From the NCBI GenBank assembly GCA_021555105.2, contig CP134604.1:1922001-1986000 (forward strand): a stretch of DNA of 64,000 nt, read 5' to 3'. Position 1 is the stretch's first letter. Each line of letters starts with the position of its first letter. The DNA comes from Thalassospiraceae bacterium LMO-JJ14. GTDB lineage: Bacteria; Pseudomonadota; Alphaproteobacteria; Rhodospirillales; Casp-alpha2. This document shows positions 17,488-25,204 of the stretch, piece by piece. The notes under the pieces are model-generated. The model had not been told where the DNA came from and did no database searches. It was given only the letters and a program-made list of their open reading frames with translations. A program made the translations under genes and the position numbers.

Positions 17488-17987
17488 AAACGATCAATGG
17501 CAGCGCCTGGACGTATGGCGCGAATATCGACACCGATGCCCTGTCGCCGATCGGTTCGTATCAGGGAACAAACGATCTTGCCGCCGGGGCCGTGCACTGC
17601 ATGCGTGACATCGACCCGAATTTTGCCAAACAGGTAAAACAAGGGGATGTCTTTGTCGCCACCGATAATCTCGGCATCGGGTCATCGCGCGAAACGGCGC
17701 CGCTGTTTTTGAAGACGCTGGGCATTCGGGCCGTCGTTGCAAAGTCCTTCGCACGTATTTTCTATCGGAACTGTTTCAATATCGGATTGCCGGCGCTGGT
17801 CTGCCCCGAAGCCGCAGAGATAAATATGGGCGACGCACTGGTCGTTGACCCGCAGAGCGGCGAAATTGTTAACGAAACACAGGGGAAGACGTATCACTGC
17901 CAGCCGATCCCCGATCATCTGATGGCAATCGTCGATGCCGGGGGATTGATGCCGCATTTGCAGAAGAAGCTCGCCAAAACAGGCTGA
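17484..17987 (+). CDS. Aconitase-family hydratase small subunit (LeuD/DmdB-like)
   Basis: 167 residues; ATGA overlap with the large subunit. The swivel-domain signature is present: NIDTDALSP, then DNLGIGSSRETAPLFLKTLGIRAVVAKSFARIFYRNCFNIGLPAL. The family usually reads NFGxGSSRE at the first of these; here it is NLGIGSSRE. It closes the active site over the iron-sulfur cluster of the large subunit. It ends the operon, and no clear terminator follows. Confidence 0.9.
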   Translation: MKTINGSAWTYGANIDTDALSPIGSYQGTNDLAAGAVHCMRDIDPNFAKQVKQGDVFVATDNLGIGSSRETAPLFLKTLGIRAVVAKSFARIFYRNCFNIGLPALVCPEAAEINMGDALVVDPQSGEIVNETQGKTYHCQPIPDHLMAIVDAGGLMPHLQKKLAKTG

Positions 17988-18327
17988 ATCCGGATTTCCG
18001 AAAAAAATATATTAGAAAATTATTATACTTCCGTATGACATCACGCGGGCGAGTTGTCGCGACCTCCCTCGTCATGGATTTATTCTTCATCCATATGTAG
18101 GCTAAATCACCGTGCCTCAGCTACTATAAATGGTGCATGCATTCCTTCATGGTTAATGTCCAGCGGCTTTTCATTCTGGATTCAGCAATGATTCCAATAG
18201 TCTATCAATGCCGTTAACCATATTGCATTGCACCATTTTTGTAGACACGCGATTCAAACCCCCGCTAAGATCAAAGAAAAAATAAACCGTTAACAGAAAC
18301 GTTAACGCGAGGGAAAGTGATTGGGCG
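17988..18327. other. 340-base gap without a gene
   Basis: The stretch is AT-rich with no convincing open frame. It holds a short palindrome just after the hydratase gene (AATCCGGATT, 17989-17998), a possible hairpin ATGGAT...ATCCAT near 18075-18095 and two CGTTAAC units shortly before the pentapeptide-repeat gene. The promoter of that gene should lie here; no consensus -35/-10 pair stands out. Confidence 0.6.
18288..18306. promoter_or_regulatory. Paired CGTTAAC motifs upstream of the pentapeptide-repeat gene
   Basis: CGTTAAC occurs at 18288-18294 and 18300-18306, each containing the palindrome GTTAAC, with start-to-start spacing of 12 bases. They end 21 bases before the gene. They may be a regulator site; none is known to me. 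Confidence 0.3.
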
Positions 18328-19593
18328 ATGGGTAGCAACAGAATGCGCTCCCATGATTTTGTGGAGGCCTTACGGGCGCACGCACGGTACATACGTTCGC
18401 GACCGGGCGGCAAGCGGTTGCAGATGCACCTTGCCGCGCTCGGTGGCATCAAGCTCCCGGGCATTGATCTTCGCGATGCCATTCTCGCCGGTGCCGATTT
18501 TACGGACAGCTATCTCGCCGAAGCGACGTTCGACCGCGCAGATCTCTATGCCGCCGATTTCTCAAGTGCCGACCTCACCAGAGCAAGGTTTTGTCATGCC
18601 GATATAAGAGGTGCCGTATTCCGGGGCGCATCCATGGCCGGTGCGAACCTGAGCGGTGCCGATCTTCGGCCGGGGGCATATGCTGACACATCGTTTAAAC
18701 TGGTTGGTGCACACAAGACGTATCGCCAGCGTGCCCGTGCAAGCCGTTTGCGGTTGAGCGTGGGCGCGACGGTTTTTGAAACGGCAGACCTCGAAGGCGC
18801 CAATTTCAAGGATACGGACCTGCATTGCAGCGATCTGTCGAACGCCATTCTATGCAACGCGGATTTATCCAGGTGTCGTATCCGTAAAGCCAGGTTTGTG
18901 AATGCGAACCTGACAGGGGCCGACTTTTCCGATGCACAGCTTGAAGGCGTGGACTTCAGGGGCGCGCTTCTCGCCGGCGCTAATTTCTCAAACGCGCAAT
19001 TGGTCGATGTTCAATTGCCGGCGGACATCGGTTCATTGAGCGGTGAAATTCGAGACGGACTGGATAGACACCAACTCTGGCTTGGCACCTTGGGCCGCAA
19101 GGGGAAGCGTGCAGATTTTGCAGGGAAGAATCTGTCGGGGCTTGATTTGCGGGGCACAAACCTGACAGGCGCTGATTTCACTTCGGCGACCTTGAACGGC
19201 ACGATGCTGGACGATGCCATCATGGATTTCGCGGTGTTTCGTAATGCCGATCTTTGCTTTGCGAGCCTTGATCGGGCGCGGCTTGATGGGGCATTTATGC
19301 CCGGCGCCGTCATGCGCATGGTGTCCCTGCGTGATGCGTCGTTCGGCCGCACCCGGCTTTTTCGACATAACCTCGAGAAGAAACCGGGCCGTCCGTGGCC
19401 GGCATCGCTGAAAGGGGCGGACCTGAAAGGTGCGGATCTGCGCCATTCCAGTTTTGAGAGTACGGATCTCAAGGATGTTAATCTTGTTGGCGCGTTGGTC
19501 GACAATGCCGAATTTCGCGGCTGCAAACTGAGCAGCGATGTCCGCTCCTTATTGCGGAAGCGTGGTGCGAAGGTGAGTGCGGCTGCGTACTGA
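18328..19593 (+). CDS. Pentapeptide-repeat protein
   Basis: 421 residues. After a basic N-terminal region (about 1-35), two long blocks of A(D/N)LxX repeats follow, roughly residues 40-235 and 265-415, for example GADFTDS, ADLEGAN, ADLSRCR, TGADFSD and KGADLKGADL. They should fold as two right-handed beta-helices. Between them is a linker with the segment DRHQLWLGTLGRKGKRADF. There is no signal peptide or membrane segment, so it is likely cytoplasmic. Function unknown; some family members mimic DNA but nothing here shows that. An ATG at 18343 is an alternative start. Confidence 0.88.
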   Translation: MGSNRMRSHDFVEALRAHARYIRSRPGGKRLQMHLAALGGIKLPGIDLRDAILAGADFTDSYLAEATFDRADLYAADFSSADLTRARFCHADIRGAVFRGASMAGANLSGADLRPGAYADTSFKLVGAHKTYRQRARASRLRLSVGATVFETADLEGANFKDTDLHCSDLSNAILCNADLSRCRIRKARFVNANLTGADFSDAQLEGVDFRGALLAGANFSNAQLVDVQLPADIGSLSGEIRDGLDRHQLWLGTLGRKGKRADFAGKNLSGLDLRGTNLTGADFTSATLNGTMLDDAIMDFAVFRNADLCFASLDRARLDGAFMPGAVMRMVSLRDASFGRTRLFRHNLEKKPGRPWPASLKGADLKGADLRHSSFESTDLKDVNLVGALVDNAEFRGCKLSSDVRSLLRKRGAKVSAAAY

Positions 19594-19648
19594 TTTAAAG
19601 CAACAAAAACGGAAAACCGAGCGGGCAGGTCCCCGCGCCAGCTATGCC

Positions 19649-20320
19649 TTAGTTGATGGCGGACGTGCGGTCTGCTGAAAGCCTTTGTTCGATGATTGCA
19701 TCGATTTCTCTGTCTTTGCGCCAGTCATTTTCGTCGATCATGAGCGCCCAAGCTTTCGGATACCCATGCTTGGCAGCTGTTTTCAGTGCGCCCGGGTATT
19801 GGCTGCGCGTGACGGGGCCAACAATGACGTGATAGATAACGCGTCGTCCTCCTGCCGGCATGGCAAATACCTGCGGCGCGGTCGCGCCACTCTGCACGCC
19901 AATATTGTGCGCCGTTACACGGTCGCGGGTGCTCGCCAGCACCATGTAAACGCCAGGGACCGGGTCGGCGACTGAATCCAGACGAGACCCGGTATGGTTT
20001 TTCGGCGTCGCCACTGTATTGCGGAATTCGGGTTGTTGCAGCTGGCGGGTCGGTGATGGCACCGTGTCGTTGACGGCTGCGACGGCTGCGACGGCTGTGG
20101 TGCCGTATGCGGAATCCCGGCACATGGCACCTTCAGTCAGCACCCGGTGCATCGCGCAATCCTGATCAGACAACGCAGAAAGCCCGTGGTCCGTCAGCGA
20201 TTTTTCAGTGGTCGCGTATGACACACCATCGGCAAACAGCGTCGCAACCGTTAACGGAAGCGGTGCGGCGCAACCGGCACACATAAAAGCCGTCAGGGAA
20301 ATCGTCGCGAGCGTTTTCAT
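19649..20320 (-). CDS. Lipoprotein with SPOR-like C-terminal domain
   Basis: 223 residues from the ATG at 20320. The N-terminus is a lipoprotein signal (KTLATISLTAFMCAGCAAP) with the lipidated Cys in the MCAGC stretch, so it should be anchored in the envelope. A low-complexity middle contains TAVAAVAAV, written by three tandem copies of a 9-base unit. The C-terminal part, PGVYMVLASTRDR through RVIYHVIVGPVTRSQYPGALKTAAKHGYPKAWAL, looks like a SPOR fold that binds denuded peptidoglycan. Calling it SPOR rests on pattern only. It converges with the pentapeptide gene. Confidence 0.7.
   Translation of the reverse strand: MKTLATISLTAFMCAGCAAPLPLTVATLFADGVSYATTEKSLTDHGLSALSDQDCAMHRVLTEGAMCRDSAYGTTAVAAVAAVNDTVPSPTRQLQQPEFRNTVATPKNHTGSRLDSVADPVPGVYMVLASTRDRVTAHNIGVQSGATAPQVFAMPAGGRRVIYHVIVGPVTRSQYPGALKTAAKHGYPKAWALMIDENDWRKDREIDAIIEQRLSADRTSAIN
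20072..20098. repeat. Three tandem copies of a 9-base unit inside the lipoprotein gene
   Basis: GACGGCTGC is repeated at 20072, 20081 and 20090 (the last copy ends in T). In the minus-strand gene this encodes an Ala/Val tract (AAVAAV), and it may vary in copy number between strains. Confidence 0.7.
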
Positions 20321-20464
20321 CTCTATACACTCAGGGGGCTGGTTTGTTTTTTTATGGTTTGTTCTATCGCCGCGAGACAATCTGCTGCCCGACCCCAGTG
20401 ACACGATCAATCTTCGCAATTGCACTATTGCGCGTTATGACATGCGGATGCAACAGGAATGACA

Positions 20465-20494
20465 TTTTTCAGAATCTTTTATTTATCTGAAAAA
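20465..20494. terminator. AT-rich inverted repeat in the gap between LysR and lipoprotein genes
   Basis: TTTTTCAGA (20465-20473) and TCTGAAAAA (20486-20494) are perfectly complementary around a 12-base loop. The site lies 118 bases beyond the LysR stop. It could end LysR transcription or bind a regulator of the lipoprotein gene; the low GC of the stem makes a strong terminator doubtful. Confidence 0.3.
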
Positions 20495-20612
20495 CAACGA
20501 TAATTTCGATGCAATTTTAATAAATGTTGATGCTGCACTGCGATACCAACGGTAGCAATCGCTGATCTTTTTTCGACTTTTCCTGTCACAATGGGGTGGC
20601 TGCTTTGGTGGG

Positions 20613-21533
20613 TCAGTTTGCCGAAATCGCACCGCTGCCCGCTTGTGTGTTAAACGTGCGACGCGTCGGCGCGAGGCTGGATCGGGCAAGTTGATCGGAG
20701 ATCATGTCTCCCATGGCGTCAGCCGCAGCGTTCTTGCTCTTGCCGGATCGGTACAGCACGAGATCGACACTCGGGAGTGCAGGGTAACTGTCGGCCTCTC
20801 CCAGGATGCGCATGCCAGCGATGACTGAACTTTTGGCAATGGCGCTGACGGCACACCCGCTGAGAATGGCTGCGTGAAGCCCGCTGATGCTGGGGCTGAC
20901 CAACGCGATCTTCCACTTTCGCCCGACAAGATCCAAGCCTGTCAGCGCGATGTCGCGAAAGACGTTACCGGTCGGTAGCGACGCCAATGGCACCGGATTG
21001 CTGTCATGCATCGAGCGGTCGAGCCCGGTTGCCCAAACCAACGGCTCTTGTGCAACGATCTGGCCGTCACGGAAAGCGCGCATGCCTGTAACAAGGGCCA
21101 GATCGATCTCACCTTTTTCGAGAGAGCCGATCAATGGGCTGGATAATTCCGTTCGAAGCTCGACCTCAACGTCGGGAAAAGCCGTAAAAAAGCGCGATAA
21201 AATCTCCGGCATAACATATGCCGCATAGAGATCGGGGACGCCGATTACGACCCGGCCGCTCAATTTCGGGGCAGCCAAACGGACCGTCACTTCGTCCTGC
21301 AAGCTCATGATCGTGCGCGCATAACCGAGCAGCAATTCGCCGTCGTTGGTAAGCACGAGCTTGCGGCCGATGTTGTTGAACAGGTTTGCGTTTACGGCTT
21401 CCTCGAGGCGTTTCAGTTGCAGACTAACCGCTGGTTGTGTGCGACCGATCCGCCGCGCGGTCTCCGATACGCTGCCTGTCTCAACGAGGATAATAAATGC
21501 CTGAAGGAGGCGGAGGTCTATGGGCTGTTTCAT
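20613..21533 (-). CDS. LysR-family transcriptional regulator of the adjacent ABC importer
   Basis: 306 residues. The N-terminal helix-turn-helix reads LRLLQAFIILVETGSVSETARRIGRTQPAVSLQLKRLEE, followed by the two-lobe effector domain. It is divergent from the ABC importer genes starting at 21658, and tandem repeats lie between. This arrangement is the usual one for a LysR protein controlling its neighbour. The effector is unknown, probably the transported compound. Confidence 0.9.
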   Translation of the reverse strand: MKQPIDLRLLQAFIILVETGSVSETARRIGRTQPAVSLQLKRLEEAVNANLFNNIGRKLVLTNDGELLLGYARTIMSLQDEVTVRLAAPKLSGRVVIGVPDLYAAYVMPEILSRFFTAFPDVEVELRTELSSPLIGSLEKGEIDLALVTGMRAFRDGQIVAQEPLVWATGLDRSMHDSNPVPLASLPTGNVFRDIALTGLDLVGRKWKIALVSPSISGLHAAILSGCAVSAIAKSSVIAGMRILGEADSYPALPSVDLVLYRSGKSKNAAADAMGDMISDQLARSSLAPTRRTFNTQAGSGAISAN

Positions 21534-21541
21534 GTGAAGTA

Positions 21542-21559
21542 TTTATACAATTTATACAA
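21542..21559. promoter_or_regulatory. Tandem TTTATACAA repeat next to the LysR start
   Basis: TTTATACAA occurs twice back to back (21542-21550, 21551-21559), nine bases upstream of the LysR ATG. The AT-rich stretch continues to about 21590. It could be an operator or overlap the LysR promoter. Confidence 0.4.
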
Positions 21560-21618
21560 CCGATTTAAACAATAAATTTTATTAAATTGTGCATTGCGGC
21601 ATAAAGTGAGGGTACATC

Positions 21619-21634
21619 GAACGTCAATACGTTC
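21619..21634. promoter_or_regulatory. Perfect 6-bp hairpin in the leader of the ABC importer
   Basis: GAACGT (21619-21624) and ACGTTC (21629-21634) flank CAAT, 23 bases before the substrate-binding-protein ATG. It may be an operator half-site pair or a leader hairpin. Confidence 0.35.
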
Positions 21635-21657
21635 ACCCCTTAATCTAGGAGTTTGAT

Positions 21658-22623
21658 ATGTCAGGGAAAAATCGCCGCGCATTTATGCGTATCGCACTTA
21701 TGGGGGTCATTTGCGCTTTTGCTGCACATGCACCCTCGCCGGTGCAAGCCGCGGACAAGACCATCAAGGTCGGTACACTGAAACTGATCCATGGCGTGAC
21801 GCCGTATTTCTATCAAAAGTTCGCACCGGCGGGCTACAAGATCGAGGTAATCCCCTTCGAAAGCCCGACTGACGGTAAGAACGCCGTCGTCACCGGCACC
21901 GTCGATTTCGGTATCTACGGCCTTGCGGCCGCAACCCTCGGCGCCGCCGGCGGTGAGCCGGTCGTCGTCGTTGGCGCCGCATGTAATCGCGGTATGGCCG
22001 TGGTGTCCGGCATCAAGTCCGACATCAACACGATTAAGGACCTCGCCGGGAAGAAAGTCGCCATTTGGCCGGGGTCGACCCAGGAAGTGGTCATCCTCGA
22101 CCGTCTCAGCGCCGAAGGCATGACGATCAAGGACATCAAACCGATCCGTGTTTCCTTCAGCGACATGGCGCCGGCACTGGAACGTGGCGATATCGACGCA
22201 TATGTCGGCGCCGAGCCGGGGCCGGGCATCAGCCTCGCCAAGGGTGTCGGCAAAATTGTCGAGTATCCGTATTCGACGCCGACCGGTTCGCTGAACATGG
22301 TGCTGACGACAAGCCAGGAAAAAATCGAGAAAGATCCCGAACAGGTGGCACTGTTGCTCAGCATCCACAAGCAGGCGACCGAGTATGCGATGGGAACGCG
22401 TGAAGCCTTCATCGAGATCGCGATGCAGAAGTTGGGGCAGCCTCGGCCGTCCATCGAAAAAGCCGCGCCGAACGTGGAACTGACCTGGAACATCGACGAC
22501 CTGTTCCAAACGCAGGCGAAGTACTACGGCAAGCAGATGCTCGCTAAGAAGCAGATCCGTCAACTGCCGGACTATCCCACCTTCATCGATCCGAGATTCG
22601 TGAAGAAACTCGTGGGGATGTGA
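21658..22623 (+). CDS. ABC transporter substrate-binding protein (NMT1/SsuA-like)
   Basis: 321 residues with a TAGGAG ribosome site. The N-terminus has a twin-arginine-like start (KNRRAFMRIALMG) and a hydrophobic stretch ending in PVQAAD, so the mature protein is periplasmic. The fold matches NMT1/SsuA binding proteins: KVGTLKLIHGVTPYF, TVDFGIYGLAAATLGAAGGEPVVVVG, DLAGKKVAIWPGSTQEV and YVGAEPGPGISLA. Such proteins bind sulfonates, nitrate, pyrimidines or similar small molecules; no ligand is evident. First gene of a three-component importer. Confidence 0.9.
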   Translation: MSGKNRRAFMRIALMGVICAFAAHAPSPVQAADKTIKVGTLKLIHGVTPYFYQKFAPAGYKIEVIPFESPTDGKNAVVTGTVDFGIYGLAAATLGAAGGEPVVVVGAACNRGMAVVSGIKSDINTIKDLAGKKVAIWPGSTQEVVILDRLSAEGMTIKDIKPIRVSFSDMAPALERGDIDAYVGAEPGPGISLAKGVGKIVEYPYSTPTGSLNMVLTTSQEKIEKDPEQVALLLSIHKQATEYAMGTREAFIEIAMQKLGQPRPSIEKAAPNVELTWNIDDLFQTQAKYYGKQMLAKKQIRQLPDYPTFIDPRFVKKLVGM

Positions 22624-22630
22624 GTGGACG

Positions 22631-23503
22631 ATGAGCAAGCTTGCTGAACTCGCGCCGCAAGCAATAAGCGATGCGCCGGGGGACATTTCCCCGGCGCAAT
22701 CCGCCTTTGCCAAGTCGGCCATGATGAGCGCCCGCAAATTCGCCCTTGGCCTCATCTTTCCCCTCACATTGATCGGGTTCTGGGAATTCATGGTACGGTG
22801 GACGGGGACGCGTCTGATCCCGCCGCCATATGAAGTCATCCTGATGATGTGGGACTTTGCATTCGGCGGCATTTACGATGATGCATTCAGCGCCAGTCTG
22901 CCGACCCATTTGTGGGTGTCGCTGCAGCGGGTTTACGGCGGTTTCTTTCTTGCCGCGGTGATCGCCATTCCGCTGGGTATCATGCTCGGTCGGTTTAAGC
23001 TTCTGCGTGAAATGCTTGACCCGACGTTGTCTTTGTTGCGCCCGGTGCCCGTCACCGCTTGGCTGCCGCTTTCGATGATCTTCTTCGGATTGGGCCCTCG
23101 CTCGGCAATATTTCTGGTTTTCCTCGGCGCCTTCTATCCGATCCTTCTGAACACGGTGTTTGGTGTGAAGTCCGTTGACGCCAAACTGTTCGAGGCCGCG
23201 TCGATGCTTGGTTGTGAAGGATCGCAGCTTTTTCGCGCCGTCGTCCTGCCGGCCGCCACGCCGAACATTTTTAACGGCCTGCGCCTGGGACACGGCTTTG
23301 CCTGGATCCTCATCGTCGTCGGCGAAATGACCGGCGTGCCCGAGGGATTGGGTGCCGTCATCATGGACGGCAGGACGCTGTCGCGAACCGACCTCGTCAT
23401 CACCGGTATGATCGTCATCGGGATTACCGGGTATTTTTCCGACCGCTTGATCATCATGCTGAACAACCGGTTACTGAGATGGAGCCCGCAACATCATGTC
23501 TGA
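22631..23503 (+). CDS. ABC transporter permease (SsuC/TauC-like)
   Basis: 290 residues, seven bases after the binding-protein stop. About six membrane segments follow a soluble N-terminal 35 residues. The cytoplasmic EAA loop reads FEAASMLGCEGSQLFRAVVLPAATPNIFNGLRLGHGFAW, the motif that docks the ATPase. Its last bases overlap the start of the ATPase gene by eight. Inner membrane. Confidence 0.92.
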   Translation: MSKLAELAPQAISDAPGDISPAQSAFAKSAMMSARKFALGLIFPLTLIGFWEFMVRWTGTRLIPPPYEVILMMWDFAFGGIYDDAFSASLPTHLWVSLQRVYGGFFLAAVIAIPLGIMLGRFKLLREMLDPTLSLLRPVPVTAWLPLSMIFFGLGPRSAIFLVFLGAFYPILLNTVFGVKSVDAKLFEAASMLGCEGSQLFRAVVLPAATPNIFNGLRLGHGFAWILIVVGEMTGVPEGLGAVIMDGRTLSRTDLVITGMIVIGITGYFSDRLIIMLNNRLLRWSPQHHV

Positions 23504-24317
23504 GACACATTCCAATCGTATCAAGGGGTCGCAACCGATCCTGCGTGTCAGCAAGTTGGACAAGGTATTTCCGTCCGACAACGGCGATACGGTGGCATTA
23601 AGCAATATCGACCTGAATATCGAGAAGGGCGAGTTCATTTGCCTTCTGGGTGCGTCCGGTTGCGGCAAGTCGACGCTGCTCAGGATCATCGCCGGGTTCG
23701 AGAATGCGACCGCCGGTGAGGCGGCACTGTATGGCCGTGTCATCGACAAACCGGGGCCGGACAGAGGGATCGTTTTCCAGGACTATGCGTTGTTTCCCTG
23801 GCTGACGGTCTACGACAACATTTCCTTCGGCCCGCACCACCGTGGCCACGCCAGCAAGGAAGTTAAGAAGATCACCGACAAGTTTATCGACATGGTTGGT
23901 CTGTCGGCGTTTGCAAACCACTACCCAAGCCAGTTGTCGGGCGGGATGAAGCAACGGGTTGCCATCGCCCGGGTGCTGGCCAACGATACGGATCTTTTGC
24001 TGATGGACGAGCCGTTCGGTGCCTTGGATGCGCTGACCCGCGCCAAATTGCAGGAAGAGTTGCTCGATATCTGGGCGCAAACCAACCTGACTGTCATTTT
24101 CGTTACGCATTCCGTGGAAGAGGCCGTCGTCCTGGCTGACCGGATCGTCGTCATGAGTGCATCGCCTGGCCGTATCGATAGCGATATCGCCGTCGATCTG
24201 CCGCGTCCGCGCGATGTGTCGTCGGAAGAGTTCAATGCGGTGCGTCGTTCGATCACGAAAAAATTGAGCAGTAATATCGGGCCCGTCCGCGCGAAAATGT
24301 CGATATCCGGCGAATAA
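23496..24317 (+). CDS. ABC transporter ATP-binding protein (SsuB/TauB-like)
   Basis: 273 residues. Walker A is GASGCGKST, the Q-loop lies in VFQDYALFPWLTVYDN, the signature is LSGGMKQR, Walker B is LLLMDEPFGALD and the switch His is in VTHSVEEAV. This is the ordering of nitrate/sulfonate-type importers. It powers import with the two preceding gene products. Confidence 0.94.
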   Translation: MSETHSNRIKGSQPILRVSKLDKVFPSDNGDTVALSNIDLNIEKGEFICLLGASGCGKSTLLRIIAGFENATAGEAALYGRVIDKPGPDRGIVFQDYALFPWLTVYDNISFGPHHRGHASKEVKKITDKFIDMVGLSAFANHYPSQLSGGMKQRVAIARVLANDTDLLLMDEPFGALDALTRAKLQEELLDIWAQTNLTVIFVTHSVEEAVVLADRIVVMSASPGRIDSDIAVDLPRPRDVSSEEFNAVRRSITKKLSSNIGPVRAKMSISGE

Positions 24318-24336
24318 CAAAAAGAAGGGGGGCGGC

Positions 24337-25179
24337 ATGCCTGAAGGTGAAGTGTATCGGAGGTTGGACAAGGTCTCCCTTGATGCGGCGTACAATAACT
24401 CCGCAGCTGTCAAAGACAGTGCTGATCGGGTAGAGGATTGGGAGCGGATCGGGAAAACGGTTCGTGCGAAACCGAACGCCCGTCTCGATCTTGCCTACGG
24501 TCCGCTGCCCAGGAACAAGATCGATTATTTTCAGGCGGCGCCGCAGAACGCACCGCTCCTTGTTTTCATCCACGGCGGATACTGGCAGCGCAACAGCAAG
24601 GAGACGTTCTCCTATGTCGCTGATGGCCTGGTGCCGCTCGGGATCAACGTGGCGGTCATCGGGTATACGCTGGCCCCCGAGGCCTCTCTCACGCAGATCG
24701 TCGGCGAGACCATGCAGGCGCTCGATTTTCTGTACGATGCAGCAAACGATCTCGGTTTCGACCCAACGGGGATATTTGTCAGCGGCTGGTCGGCCGGCGG
24801 GCATCTGGCTGCCGCTGCCGCGGCGCATCCGCATGTCGCAGGTGTCCTGTCGGTCAGCGGAGTTTTCGACCTGGAACCGATTGAGAAGACCTACATCAAC
24901 GACATTCTCAACTTAAGCCAGTCCGAGATCGTGCCGCTCAGTCCTATCCACAACATCCCTGCGCGGCGCATTCCTTATCTGCTGTATGTCGGTGGCGACG
25001 AATTGAGCGAACTGCAGCGGCAATCGGCGGCGTATGCCGACGCATTGCAGCAGGCCGGCCTGACGGCGGAATTGTCAGTGCCGCCCGGCTATAATCATTT
25101 CACGCTTGTCGAAGAGATGGGACGTCCGGATGGATTGCTGGTGCAAGGCGTGCGTCGGCTGATTGAACTCGCCGAGTAA
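24337..25179 (+). CDS. Alpha/beta hydrolase, arylformamidase (KynB/AFMID)-like
   Basis: 280 residues after a strong AAGAAGGGGGG site. The HGGYWQ oxyanion motif near residue 70, the nucleophile elbow GWSAGGH, the acid in VGGDELSE and the His in GYNHFTLVEE give a complete Ser-Asp-His triad, and HGGYW is typical of N-formylkynurenine formamidases and related amidases. The absence of a signal peptide places it in the cytoplasm. It follows the ABC importer by 19 bases, so it probably hydrolyses the imported compound, perhaps an amide, formamide or carbamate (inference). Confidence 0.85.
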   Translation: MPEGEVYRRLDKVSLDAAYNNSAAVKDSADRVEDWERIGKTVRAKPNARLDLAYGPLPRNKIDYFQAAPQNAPLLVFIHGGYWQRNSKETFSYVADGLVPLGINVAVIGYTLAPEASLTQIVGETMQALDFLYDAANDLGFDPTGIFVSGWSAGGHLAAAAAAHPHVAGVLSVSGVFDLEPIEKTYINDILNLSQSEIVPLSPIHNIPARRIPYLLYVGGDELSELQRQSAAYADALQQAGLTAELSVPPGYNHFTLVEEMGRPDGLLVQGVRRLIELAE

Positions 25180-25204
25180 GGGCTACCGGAAGAAACGGCG
25201 GTGC

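Noticed and set aside
19621-19636. GCGGG...CCCGC stem between the pentapeptide and lipoprotein genes as a terminator
   Set aside because: The stem is only five base pairs with no T run on either strand.
21661-22872. 403-codon minus-strand frame over the ABC binding-protein and permease genes
   Set aside because: It mirrors codon-position bias of the sense genes and lacks a ribosome site and family match.
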